64,000 nucleotides of DNA from Microcebus murinus. Taxonomy: Eukaryota; Chordata; Mammalia; Primates; Cheirogaleidae. The stretch spans positions 7,277,501-7,341,500 of the forward strand of contig NC_134104.1 in assembly GCF_040939455.1 (NCBI RefSeq), in the 5' to 3' direction. Shown here one piece after another: positions 45,421 to 54,999 of this stretch; within the stretch, counting starts at the first letter, position 1, and the number at the start of each line of letters is the position of its first letter. The notes under the pieces were generated by a model. The model ran no database searches, was not told the origin of the DNA, and saw only the letters and a list, made by a program, of their open reading frames with translations. A program made the position numbers and the translations under genes.

Positions 45421-45696
45421 GCTTTGGGAGGCCGAGGCAGGAGGATCGCTCAAGGTCAGGAGTTCGAAACCAGCCTGACCAAGAGTGGGACCCCGTCTCT
45501 ACTAAAAATAGAAAGAAATTAATTGGCCAACTAAAAATACATAGAAAAAATCAGCCAGGCATGGTGGCGCATGCCTGTAGTCCCAGCTACTCGGGAGGCT
45601 GAGGCAGGAGGATTGCTGTGAGCTAGGCTGACGCCAGGGCACTTTAGCCCAGGCAACAGAGTGAGACTCTGTCTCAAAAAAAAAAAAAAAAAAAAA
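45421..45696 (+). mobile_element. 5'-truncated Alu, sense, with target duplication
   Basis: Lacks about the first 40 bases of Alu, starting 'gctttgggaggccgaggc', and runs to a tail of about 22 A. The flanking duplication 'aaaagaggatc' (45409-45419 and 45693-45703) shows the truncation happened at insertion, not later. The right monomer also lacks the 'cttgagcccaggag' segment. Confidence 0.9.
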
Positions 45697-45704
45697 GAGG
45701 ATCG

Positions 45705-46200
45705 GATATGTGAAAAAACTCTAGAAAAGGCTGCTAAGTGACTGTATGCATGCTGTTCTCCAGTCTAGGAGCTGCCACTAAAGGAACAGCGGCGTCCTCA
45801 GGGCAGGTCTGCAGTCCCAGGGCAGTCTAGGGGTGCCGGGAACCTCTGGGACAAAAGCTTACTCGCTGTACGTGGTGCCACCAGTTCACTGTTGCCAAGG
45901 GCCAAAGACCTTTACAAACATGCAGGCTGCAAACCACATTTCCCAAAACGTGCCCAATATTTCAGTTTAAGATTGCATTTATTAGACGGCCCATAAGAAG
46001 ATGTGGTCGCTTTTATAAACATGTCTCTATTATATTACCGTCCTGACACTGGATTGGTCAGTCACTCGGTAAGGGTCTTATTTGTCTTTAAAAATTTATT
46101 GCTCTTTGTTTTTAAAAATCCTTTAAAGCCTGTTTTTTTTCAAAAGAAAAAGACCCGTTTTCTTGCAATCGATGGTTCTCTCGCTTCTTCCCTCCGCCAT
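45705..46200. other. No feature recognised
   Basis: Unique-looking sequence. A 126-codon plus-strand frame at 46003-46383 extends into the next block without a recognised domain. Confidence 0.35.
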
Positions 46201-46770
46201 CAACCCTCCTCCCCCTGTGCCCGGGCACCTTTGAATCTTTCTGAAAATGATTTTGGGGTCAGGAGGGAGGGCAGGAAGTTTGACCATTGTTTTATCATTA
46301 ACTTTAAGAAGAATTTAAAACATGCTGGAGGCATTTCCTTTGCACAGGCTATTACCGAGGCAGAGTACAAACTGGTCCTCTGAGAACAGAGGAATTTTAT
46401 CACTCTGCAAACTGATCAAAAGTAGCTCCTGAGGGGCAAAGATTAATGAAAAGGTAAACAATTATGAAAAGGCAATGACGGTGAATTATGACGAGGCCAG
46501 CCTAAGCTATGCTTGGGTTTTTGTTAATGTTCTCCGGCTCCTCTGTGCTTCTGAAATGCCAGACAGATTCATAGACCTAAAAGAAATATCAGCAAGAGAA
46601 ACTTGCACATTCTGTTCCCTTCCAGCAAGTCAATTGCCCAGTTACTAAATCAAGTGTTAGACACAGACATCTTATATGGCAGAGACTAATCTCAGCTTGG
46701 AGAATTAAAAGTTGTTTTAATAGGTGTTAATGGCTTTATCAAATGCAAATCAGTGTAAGTGCCTTCTCTG
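46200..46770. promoter_or_regulatory. Candidate conserved non-coding element
   Basis: Repeat-free and AT-rich, with several developmental-factor-like words: a perfect octamer 'atgcaaat' (46743-46750), a T-box-like 'aggtgttaa' (46722-46730), 'ttaatgg' (46727-46733) and 'gattaatga' near 46441. It resembles vertebrate enhancers in texture only. No alignment was possible. Confidence 0.25.
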
Positions 46771-46774
46771 GGTA

Positions 46775-47425
46775 ACCCGCCTGCCTCCAGGAGGTCCTAC
46801 TCACTTTCTCCTTTGCGGAGAACCGCCCAGATGTGGAGTCGGGGCACAGTGTGACCTAGGGACCTAGATCACGAGGGACCAACAGTTCCACAAGAAGCCA
46901 AATTTAACTTTTTTGTTTAAAGTGTCCAGTTCTAAATGATTTCACCTTAGTCCAGAGGGTGTTTGCAACCGACGGATGGAGACTCCAAGACACACGTTGG
47001 TTCTGCTCCCCTGCAGGGCCTTTCTGGCCCCTCCACCTATCCGTCCCCTGCCCAACCTTCAGGACTGTTCTTCTTCTCTGGGAGCCTTCCCGGGCAGGCT
47101 CATTCAGCCTGGAGTGAATCCCGCGGCCCTTCAACTTGCAAACTCTGGGCCGCTTGTTTTAGCCTGCCTCCTAGACAGCCTCTTACTAGCCATATTTTCC
47201 TCACAGTGAAGGCATTACTGTATCTCTGCAACTGGCTTTGAGTCCTTGCAATGGTTGTGGGTGTAAGAAACGCTGGAACTGTGCCGCTCTGGGCACAGTT
47301 CCAGAAACACAAGGCAGGTGCAGTCCCTGCCGTCCCGTGTTTGTGTTCTATCAGAGAATACAGGCATTCCATAAAGAATCACAAATGCAGTCAGAGCCAC
47401 CAAGGGGACAGGCAGACGGGTGTGT
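46775..47425. other. No feature recognised
   Basis: Unique-looking, moderately GC-rich. Short frames without motifs. Confidence 0.35.
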
Positions 47426-47440
47426 ATGACAGGGAGACCT

Positions 47441-47775
47441 GGCTGGGCGCAGTGATTCACACCTGTAATCCTAGTACTCTGGGAGGCCGAGGCAGGCAGA
47501 TTGCTTGAGGTCAGGAGTTCAAAACCAGCCTGAGCAAGAGCAAGACCCCGTCTCCACTATAAATAAAAAGAAATTAATTGGCCAATTAATATATATAGAA
47601 AAAATTAGCTGGGCATGGTGGCGCATGCCTGTAGTCCCAGCTACTCGGGAGGCTGAGGCAGGAGGATCGCTTGAGCCCAGGAGTTTGAGGTTGCTATGAG
47701 CTAGGCTGATGCCATGACACTCACTCTAGCCTGGGCAACAAAGTGAGACTCTGTCTCAAAAAAAAAAAAAAACAA
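47441..47775 (+). mobile_element. Full-length Alu, sense, with target duplication
   Basis: 'ggctgggcgcagtgattcac' to an A-tail ending at about 47772. Flanked by 'gacagggagacct' (47428-47440) and 'gacagggagatct' (47776-47788), one mismatch. The linker carries 'attaattggccaattaata'. Confidence 0.95.
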
Positions 47776-48064
47776 GACAGGGAGATCTAACTCAGTGAGG
47801 GGTGTAGGTGTCAGGAAAGGTGCCTGGGGGAGACGACCTCATCCCTGAGGAAGGGCTAAAAGTCAGCCAGGTGAGTTGAGGACAGGCATCAGGTAGAGGA
47901 GTGGAGCCCCTCAAATGGGGTGGCCAAGGGGATGGAATGTGTCAGTTAGCTTAAGGCAAGTGGGACCCCAAAGTTGATGGGCTGTGGTAGGCGCAGCTGA
48001 TCAAACCAGGTATCTGAGGAAGAAGAAAAGGGAATGGATGTGGGGTATGTAACCACCAAATATT

Positions 48065-48686
48065 CACTACAAATTTCCAGTTACACACCTGTCTAAATCC
48101 TTCTTTGTTTCTCAGATCAAATCACCTCTCTCCACAGAAAATTTCAAATCTTCTCCCCCTCACCTCCTACTTCACAAGAAAAAAGAAACTCACAGAAAGA
48201 ACTTCCCTCAAGTCTTTGCCACTGTGTCACTCTCCTACCTATGCCGGTACCCGTGGTGGTGTCCTTCCGTCTGCGAGGACAGAGGAGGGGTGGCTCCTTC
48301 TCCCCCCAGCCTCACCTGTCTCTCCAGAGCTGTGGCTGATCACCTCATCTCCCTCCTGTAGACCAGCTATGCCCACTCAGCCACAGCCTTTCTCCTCAGT
48401 GTCTACATCGGGTCGGGTGTCTCACATTGTTAAAAGCTCACTCAATCCCATATCCCTTGCTAACTATAGCTTTCTTCCCTCATCTTCATGGTCAGACCCT
48501 TGAAAACCTTTTCTATACCAACTCTCCCCATTTCCTCGCCTCAGACTTGCTTCTCAAACCACTTCACTGGCTCCCTCTCTACCCCTCGACTCTCACTGAG
48601 TTGGCCGTGACCACCGTGACTGAATTCAAGATCTGCTTTTCAGTCTGAGGCAGTTCTGTCTCCTATTTAGTTCTTGACACTGGTAA
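48065..48686 (+). repeat. L2 LINE, ORF2 portion, part 1
   Basis: 'cacttcactggctccctctc' and the following Pro/Ser/Leu-type pyrimidine-rich sequence fit the L2 ORF2 region. The same L2 appears to continue at 49511 after an L1 fragment and an Alu. Diverged, no intact frame. Confidence 0.45.
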
Positions 48687-48700
48687 CCACTTGCCCTTCT

Positions 48701-49162
48701 TCATATACCTATTGGCCATTTGTATTAATATGTCTTTGTTTGAGAGATGTCTATTCAGATCTTTTGTCTATTTTTTAGTCAGATTATTTTATTTTTTCCT
48801 ATTGAGTTGTTGGAGTTCTTTATATATTGTAGTTACTAATCCCTTGCCAGATGGGTTGTTGGCAGATATTTTCCCCCATTCTGTGGGTTGTCTCTTCACT
48901 TTGTTGATTGTTTTCTTTGCTGTGCAGAAGCTTTGAGCTTGATGTGATCCCTTTTGTCCGATTTTGCTTTGGCTGCCTGTGCTTTGAGAGTATTACTCAA
49001 GAAGTCCTTGCCCAGACCAATGTCCTGAAGTGTTTCCCCAATGTTTTCTTTTAGAAGTTTCATAGTTTTGGGTCTTAGAGTTAAGTCTTTAATTCATTTG
49101 GATTTGATATTTGTATATGGTGAGAGATAAGGGTCTAGTTTCATTCCTCTGCATATGTATAG
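48701..49162 (-). mobile_element. Internal L1 ORF2 fragment, antisense
   Basis: 'ttgttggagttctttatata', 'gccagatgggttgttggcag', 'tgtgctttgagagtattact' and 'tccttgcccagaccaatgtc' are antisense L1 ORF2. Neither a poly-T nor the L1 3' UTR is present, so it is internal to L1 on both sides. It is bounded by two copies of 'ccacttgcccttct'. Confidence 0.8.
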
Positions 49163-49176
49163 CCACTTGCCCTTCT

Positions 49177-49496
49177 TGTTTTTGTTTTTTTGTTTCTGTT
49201 GTTGTCTTTTTTGGAGGGGGCATAGTCTCATTCTGTTTCCATGGGTAGAGTGCAGTGGCATCTTTGTAGCTCACTGCAGCCTCAAACTCCTGAGCTCAAA
49301 CGATCCTCCTGCCTGAGCCTCCCAAGTAGCCAGGACTACAGTCACACACCTCCATGCCTGGTTAATTTTTTCTATTTTTGATAGGCATGGGGTCTCGCTT
49401 TTGCTGATGCTGGTCTTAAACTCCTGACCTCATGAAATCCTTTTGCCTCAGCCCCCCAGAGAGCTAGGATTACAGGTATAACCCACCACACCCAGC
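49177..49496 (-). mobile_element. Older Alu, antisense
   Basis: T-rich tail with G interruptions, then 'catagtctcattctgtttcc' through 'acccaccacacccagcc'. It lacks the lemur-type linker ('aattttttctatttttgata' instead) and is diverged, so it is AluJ-like and older. Flanked by 'ccacttgcccttct' at 49163-49176 and 49497-49510. Confidence 0.85.
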
Positions 49497-49510
49497 CCAC
49501 TTGCCCTTCT

Positions 49511-50665
49511 CGAAGCATTCTCTTCACTTGCTTCTGCCACCCTTCATTCTCCTGGATTTCCTCCTCTCTCTCTCACTACTTGTTCTGAACATCTGGGGCA
49601 GGTTCATCCTCCTCCTGCCCATCAGATGTTAAGTTTTCACAAGGCTTAGTCCCCTCCTCAGCCTTCCCTTCTCATTGTACCTTTCTATAGACAATCTCAT
49701 CCCTTCCCAGGCTTCCATTCTCACTCAGAAGTCACTGATATCCCAGTACATATTTCTAACCAAGACCTCTTCTGTGAGTTTGAGACTCAGTTATTCCAGT
49801 AGCCTACTCAATGTTCTTTTTTTTTTTTTTTTAATAAGAAGAGTTAAGCAGTTATTACTCAACGTTCTTGCATGTCTTAAAGTCACAATAAACTTAACAT
49901 GCCCCAAACCAAACAGAATCTTCCTGCACTCAGGATTCCCAATGGCACCACCATGCATCCTGTTGCCCAAGCCAGAAACCTGGGCATCATTCTTGGCTCT
50001 TTCCTCTAACTCGCCCTCATGAATAATTCATTGCAGAGGTCTGTCCATTTGGCCTCCTAAATATGTCCTGAGTCCAGTTCAGTTTCCCCATCTCCACTGT
50101 TTCTGTTCTAGTCCCAAAACTATAATTTCTTCTTTGTGCTATTGAAGTAGCTTCCTATGTATTTCCCCCACATCTGCTTGCTTTGTCCTCCTCCAAGTCA
50201 TTTCCCCTCTGCAGCCAGAGCAATGTTTTTATTTGGTACCAATCTCCCCTCGCCTGTACCACAAACACACTAGTCTTCTTTCAGGTTCTTGAACACCTCA
50301 GGAACCCTACTACAAATGCTGTTCCTTCTGCTCCTAGTGCACCTACCCCTACCCCACACATCCCCCCATTCATCCTTCAAATCTTAGCTCAAACTTCACA
50401 TCCTCGGGGACATTTTCACTAATTCCCACACCTGACCAAGTGTGGTCTTATAGAATAATCTAACTTTTCCACATTGCATTTGTTATAATTTTACATCTAC
50501 ACAGTTGTAATCTTACATTTATTTGGATGTTTATTTTATTTTCAGTAGACTATAAATCCAGTGAATCCAAGGACCAAGTCACCACTCTACCCCTAGAACC
50601 CATCAAAGTGCCTGCACATAATAGGTTCTTAATAAATATATGATGAACAAATAAATGAATTATTA
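49511..50665 (+). repeat. L2 LINE, ORF2 end to 3' end, part 2
   Basis: 'cccaatggcaccaccatgca' then 'cccaagccagaaacctgggc' 'atcattcttggctctttcct' matches L2 ORF2 ('gcaccaccat...caagccaggaacctcggagtcatcc'). The end has 'cctgcacataataggttctt' 'aataaatatatgatgaacaa' 'ataaatgaat', a full L2 3' tail. A 38-nt insertion interrupts it at 49819-49856. Confidence 0.8.
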
Positions 50666-50679
50666 CCACTTGCATCCTT

Positions 50680-50870
50680 TAATTCATTTAGCCTCTAACA
50701 AATATTTATTGGACATACTGCTAAACACTGTATGAGGGATGGAGATAGAACAGTGGCCAAGATAGAGCTCCTGCCCACAGGAACCCCTGTCCCCAGACTT
50801 GAGAAAAATACACACAAATATTGACAATTAGAATTTAGATAAAGATTCTGTTGAGATGAGCACCAGATAC
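50680..50870. repeat. Possible ancient repeat
   Basis: 'acaaatatttattggacata' then 'gctaaacactgtatgaggga' 'tggagatagaacagtggcca' resembles the mammalian family with 'aacaaatatttattgagcac' and 'ggatacagcagtgaaca'. A related scrap is at 60870-61150. Family not assigned. Confidence 0.35.
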
Positions 50871-50874
50871 TGTC

Positions 50875-51520
50875 AAAGTATGTCAGGGTCCTATAACTCA
50901 GTTGCAGCTTAAATAAATTCTCTCTTTCTATTCTTCTCTATTTTTCCTTAAGCCTCCTCCCCTTTACATGCATGCAGACACTTTCCCCTAAAAGAGAGTT
51001 ATTTTATTCTTTTATCTTTGCTGTTTTGTTTGTTTGAAACTGGGATCCCTCAGGCTTTCAGTGAGTCCATGAGCACTTAACCATTTGCAAACTTTTATAC
51101 GAGTGCATACTTTAAGAGAAGAGGATCTATGAATTCCATTAGATTCCCAAAAGGGTCTTTGACTTTAAAAAGTTAAGAATCACTGCCTGAAAAATGCAGA
51201 ATAATGAGGGGCATTGAAGAGAATAGAGACTCTTCAAATATCAAGCACCAAAGAGTATTTTGAAAGTTCAAAGAACAACTATGCATAAAATAAATGCTGA
51301 CATCAATAGGAAGCCAAGACATGGCATCACCAGATCTTTCCCTGTTGGGTTTTTATTCTATTTGAAAGAATCAACAAACAACAAAACACTTGATGTGAGG
51401 GATAAAAGCTATTGATCAATGCTGCTAATTCTACAAGACAGGTCTGCTGTTGCTTTTACACTTGACCAAGGAAAGGAAGGGAATTAAGAGAACTGCTAGT
51501 GACGTCCTCAGGCAGAACGC
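50875..51520. other. No feature recognised
   Basis: AT-rich unique-looking sequence, no gene. Confidence 0.35.
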
Positions 51521-51524
51521 TGTA

Positions 51525-51695
51525 TTGAGTACTTTCACATGTGAAGTGTCCAACACCTCTAATCTGGTCATTCCTTTCCCCATTATGATGGAGGAGGAAG
51601 TGAGAGAGGTTAAGTAGCCTGCCCCAGGTCCCACTGCCACTCTGTGCAGCCGAGATTCAAACCCAGGCCCGTCTGCCTCCAATTTCCGCAGCCTG
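51525..51695 (-). repeat. MIR, antisense
   Basis: 'gatggaggaggaagtgagag' 'aggttaagtagcctgcccca' 'ggtcccactgccactctgtg' 'cagccgagattcaaacccag' is antisense MIR, well matched. Confidence 0.75.
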
Positions 51696-51699
51696 GCCC

Positions 51700-53140
51700 C
51701 ACGACGTCATTGAGGAGCCTGTTTTCTATAAAGGGAAATGAGCACGTTAAGTGATTTCAAATTACTTTAGCAGAAGGAAACCATTATTCAGTTTCTTGTC
51801 CTGAAACATTTCCTCTGTGAGCAAAGATTGAGAAATAAGAACGTGTATGTGTGTGTCTACGTTGCTTCTTTTTATAAAAAGGAAACACAGGAGGATAAGG
51901 CAGAAACTGGTGAAAATGACCACATATAGGAGGAGGGATGGGATGACATTATTCTGAATTTATAAATTTACACTGACTAAATTTTTGAGCCATCTAAATG
52001 GTTTACAAATTTTAAAACAACAAAAGAAAGATGACAAAAGCAAATCATAAAAGGAAATACAAATAGAAACAAATGAACCTAACTAGTTATATGATGGATA
52101 AAATAACCACATTTAAAAAAGAATGAGCTCAGGTAATTTTTGAAGATGATTTTTTGATTGTGCAACCTCATTGAGAATGTTCTAAGGTTAAAAAGAACTG
52201 CAAAGAAAGTTTCAGTTTTACCTTGGAGGTTTTCAGTTGGTAAGCGTGAAAAGGACAGAGAGCACCTGCAGAATTGTCGAAAGGCTGTTTATTTGAGTCA
52301 TACAAGGAAGTCTGCTACCATCACTTTCCTCCCAGTAGAAACTCAAAGGACTTTGAAAGGAGGGTGGAGTAAGGGGGGGAAGTCTTAAGACAGCCTTTGA
52401 TTGGTTCATGTTCTATTGGGTGGAATTTTTGGAAGCAGGGAAGCTTTCTGACTGGCTCTCAAGTGCATTGGGCAGTCTTTGATTGGTCCACTACCTACTG
52501 GTACATTACTAGGGGCTTTTCAGGCTCAGTAAGGTCACATGGCTTTTCCTGTTTCAACTGGAAGAATATCTGGTCTTCAACTTTGCAATTTGAATCTTGC
52601 ATAAGCAATTCCTCAGTAGAATTATTGGTATAGCAATTCCAAAACTGTTTTGTGTGTTTTTTAAGAATAGAACCAATGATAGATGTATATATAGGTTATT
52701 AGGAACTCAGGTTTTCACTGCTAGAGAAGAGAGACACAAATATAGAATGGGATAAATTAAAGAAGAATCCTATAGTTTGAGATTTGATTTGAGGATATCT
52801 CATGATCTCTTTAAAAATAAATAAAGGTTGCTTGCTACCTCCAAGCAATTTCCAAAAGATGATAGCCAGTATCCCATGTTTTGGTAGAGAATAAACAGCG
52901 TTTGTGTAGAAAGCGAGGTAAACATGGGCAGGCTTAGAAGGAAAGTGGTAGGTAAAAGGAAGGAGCAACTTGGGTAAGACAAATGTTGGGCAGGTGTTGT
53001 TTGGCCAGCGTCCCTTTGGCTACAATAAAGCCTTCACGCTCCATTTTACTTTGTGAAATGTTATCCACCCTCAGGTGTAAGGCACTATTGGGGTTATGAG
53101 ATCAAAATTAACACATGGCCTCTGTCTTCAAAAACAGAAA
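51700..53140. other. Unassigned AT-rich DNA; possible LTR-like block
   Basis: At about 52390-52500 the inverted CCAAT box 'tttgattggt' occurs twice (near 52395 and 52478) with a third 'attgggtgg' between. A reversed polyadenylation signal ('gtttatttgag') is at about 52286. This layout could be a diverged LTR, but I cannot match a family. No coding region. Confidence 0.25.
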
Positions 53141-53141
53141 T

Positions 53142-53215
53142 AACTGTGTGTTGGTTAAGAGCGTAGACTCTGGAGCCAGACTTCCTAAATAAGAATCCTC
53201 ATGCCACTCTTACTG
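53142..53215 (+). repeat. MIR, part 1 (split)
   Basis: 'ggttaagagcgtagactctg' 'gagccagacttcctaaataa' is the start of MIR in sense. It stops at the MLT1 and resumes at about 53607. Confidence 0.75.
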
Positions 53216-53606
53216 TGCCTGTTAGTCTGCCCAAACTGCCATAACAAAATACCAGACAGGGTGGCTTAACAACAGAAATTTATTTCCCCACGGTTCTGGA
53301 GGTGGCAGTCCAAGATCAAGGTGTCAGCAAGATTGATTTCTGGGGAGGGCTCTCTTCTTGGTGAGCAGACGGCGGCCTTCTCACTGCATCCCTGCATGGC
53401 CTCTTCTCTGTGTGCATGTGGAGAGAGAGCACTCGCATGGTCCGGTGCCTTCTTCTTCTTCTTCTCCTTATAAAGACACCAGACACCAGTCCTTATGACC
53501 TCATTTAACCTAAATTACCTCTCCAAAGCCCAATCCCCAAATATAATCACGTTGGAAGTCAAGCTGTCAATATATGAATTTGGGTGCATATTATTCAATC
53601 TGTAAC
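53216..53606 (-). mobile_element. MLT1-type MaLR LTR inserted in a MIR
   Basis: 'actgccataacaaaatacca', 'tttatttccccacggttctg', 'ccaagatcaaggtgtcagca', 'gacctcatttaacctaaatt' and 'tcaatctgtaaca' give the antisense MLT1 order. A CTT repeat ('cttcttcttcttcttctcc') lies at about 53448-53468. MIR sequence on both sides proves it inserted later. Confidence 0.8.
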
Positions 53607-53790
53607 ACTGCATGACTCAGGAAAGTTCCTTAACCATTCTCTGCCTCAGTTTGCTCACATGTAAAAATAGAGATCATAACAGCATCCACCTGAGGGGGCT
53701 ACTGGAGGAATTAGATGGCTGATTCACATAAAGCATCCAGTGCCTGACGCACAATAAACACTCAATAAATAACAGTTATTACTTAACTCA
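53607..53790 (+). repeat. MIR, part 2 (split)
   Basis: 'ctctgcctcagtttgctcac' 'atgtaaaaatagagatcata' then 'cagtgcctgacgcacaataa' 'acactcaataaataac' completes the MIR to its 3' end. Confidence 0.75.
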
Positions 53791-53968
53791 ATATTTAATG
53801 TATGAATTTGTTGAGGGTAGATTTAATTAATTTGATGAGAGTATAATTAGGAGTACACATGCAGAATGCCTTTCTTTAGACATTAGAAGAATGCACATTT
53901 CAATGTTTTTTGGTATGGCTGTAGGTAAAACTCACTGGCCCTCTGTTATTTGAGAAAAAGAAGAAACG

Positions 53969-54293
53969 GGCCGGGCGCGGTGGCTCACGCCTGTAATCCT
54001 AGCTCTTGGGAGGCCGAGGCGGGCGGATTGCTCAAGGTGAGGAGTTCAAAACCAGCCTGAGCAAGAGCGAGACCCCGTCTCTACTATAAATAGAAAGAAA
54101 TTAATTGGCCAACTGATATATATATAAAAAATTAGCCGGGCATGGTGGCACATGCCTGTAGTCCCAGCAACTCGGGAGGCTGAGGCAGTAGGATCACTGA
54201 GCCCAGGAGATTGAGGTTGCTGTGAGCCAGGCTGACGCCACGGCACTCACTCTAGCCTGGGCAACAAAGCGAGACTCTGTCTCAAAAAAAAAA
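53969..54293 (+). mobile_element. Full-length Alu, sense, with target duplication
   Basis: 'ggccgggcgcggtggctcac' to a short A-tail. Linker 'attaattggccaactgatat'. The flank 'gaaaaagaagaaac' before it recurs after the A-tail as 'aaaaagaagaaacg'. Very low divergence. Confidence 0.95.
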
Positions 54294-54299
54294 AGAAGA

Positions 54300-54640
54300 A
54301 ACGTAACTGTTTATTGAAGGATGTTTTGACCTGAGGGTAAGTCCGGGCTCATTGTTATTTAAATGATCAGCAGTTGGAAGAACTTACTGAATTACAGTCA
54401 TTCTTATACCACGTTATAAATTACACTATCCTGCTTCTTTTTGACACCAGGCTTGGTAAATCACCAACATTATTCTCCTACACGAAGGGCAACCCAATGC
54501 TAAGACTTGTAAGTACACAAGTCTTAGCACAAGTCTCTATTACTGTGCCAATTCAGCCAGTTCTTATTGAGAATGAGCACAGAGGCAAAGGAAAAGGAAA
54601 TAACAAATGATGTTTCCTCGTACTTGAAATAAAACAACTA
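54300..54640. other. Short unique segment with a hairpin
   Basis: No gene recognised. It contains a perfect 13-bp stem 'tgctaagacttgt' (54498-54510) and 'acaagtcttagca' (54517-54529) with a 6-nt loop. Confidence 0.6.
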
Positions 54641-54999
54641 GTGCCTACCATAGGGGTGGGGAACCTTTTCATGTTGGACTCTGCATTAATTTAGCTGTAA
54701 TCAAATAAGGCCACATTCAAGAAACTTCATTTAGATATACTTAAAATATGTACCTTATTTTGTAAAAATCTAACTGCTATGTACTTAATAATTTCAAAAA
54801 ATGAAAAATACTTTTTAATTTTTAAGTTAACTAAACTTTTAATGACTTTGCTATATCTGCTCCTTGTTGGAAAGCATTTGAATATTTGGCTGCAGCATGG
54901 AGGTCCACAGTTTCAGCTGATCCTCCAGATGGGGGTATCAGTCATTTGTGACCTTAAGTGTATCTTGATTTGAGTTAGGTAGAACAATGTAGATTTGTA

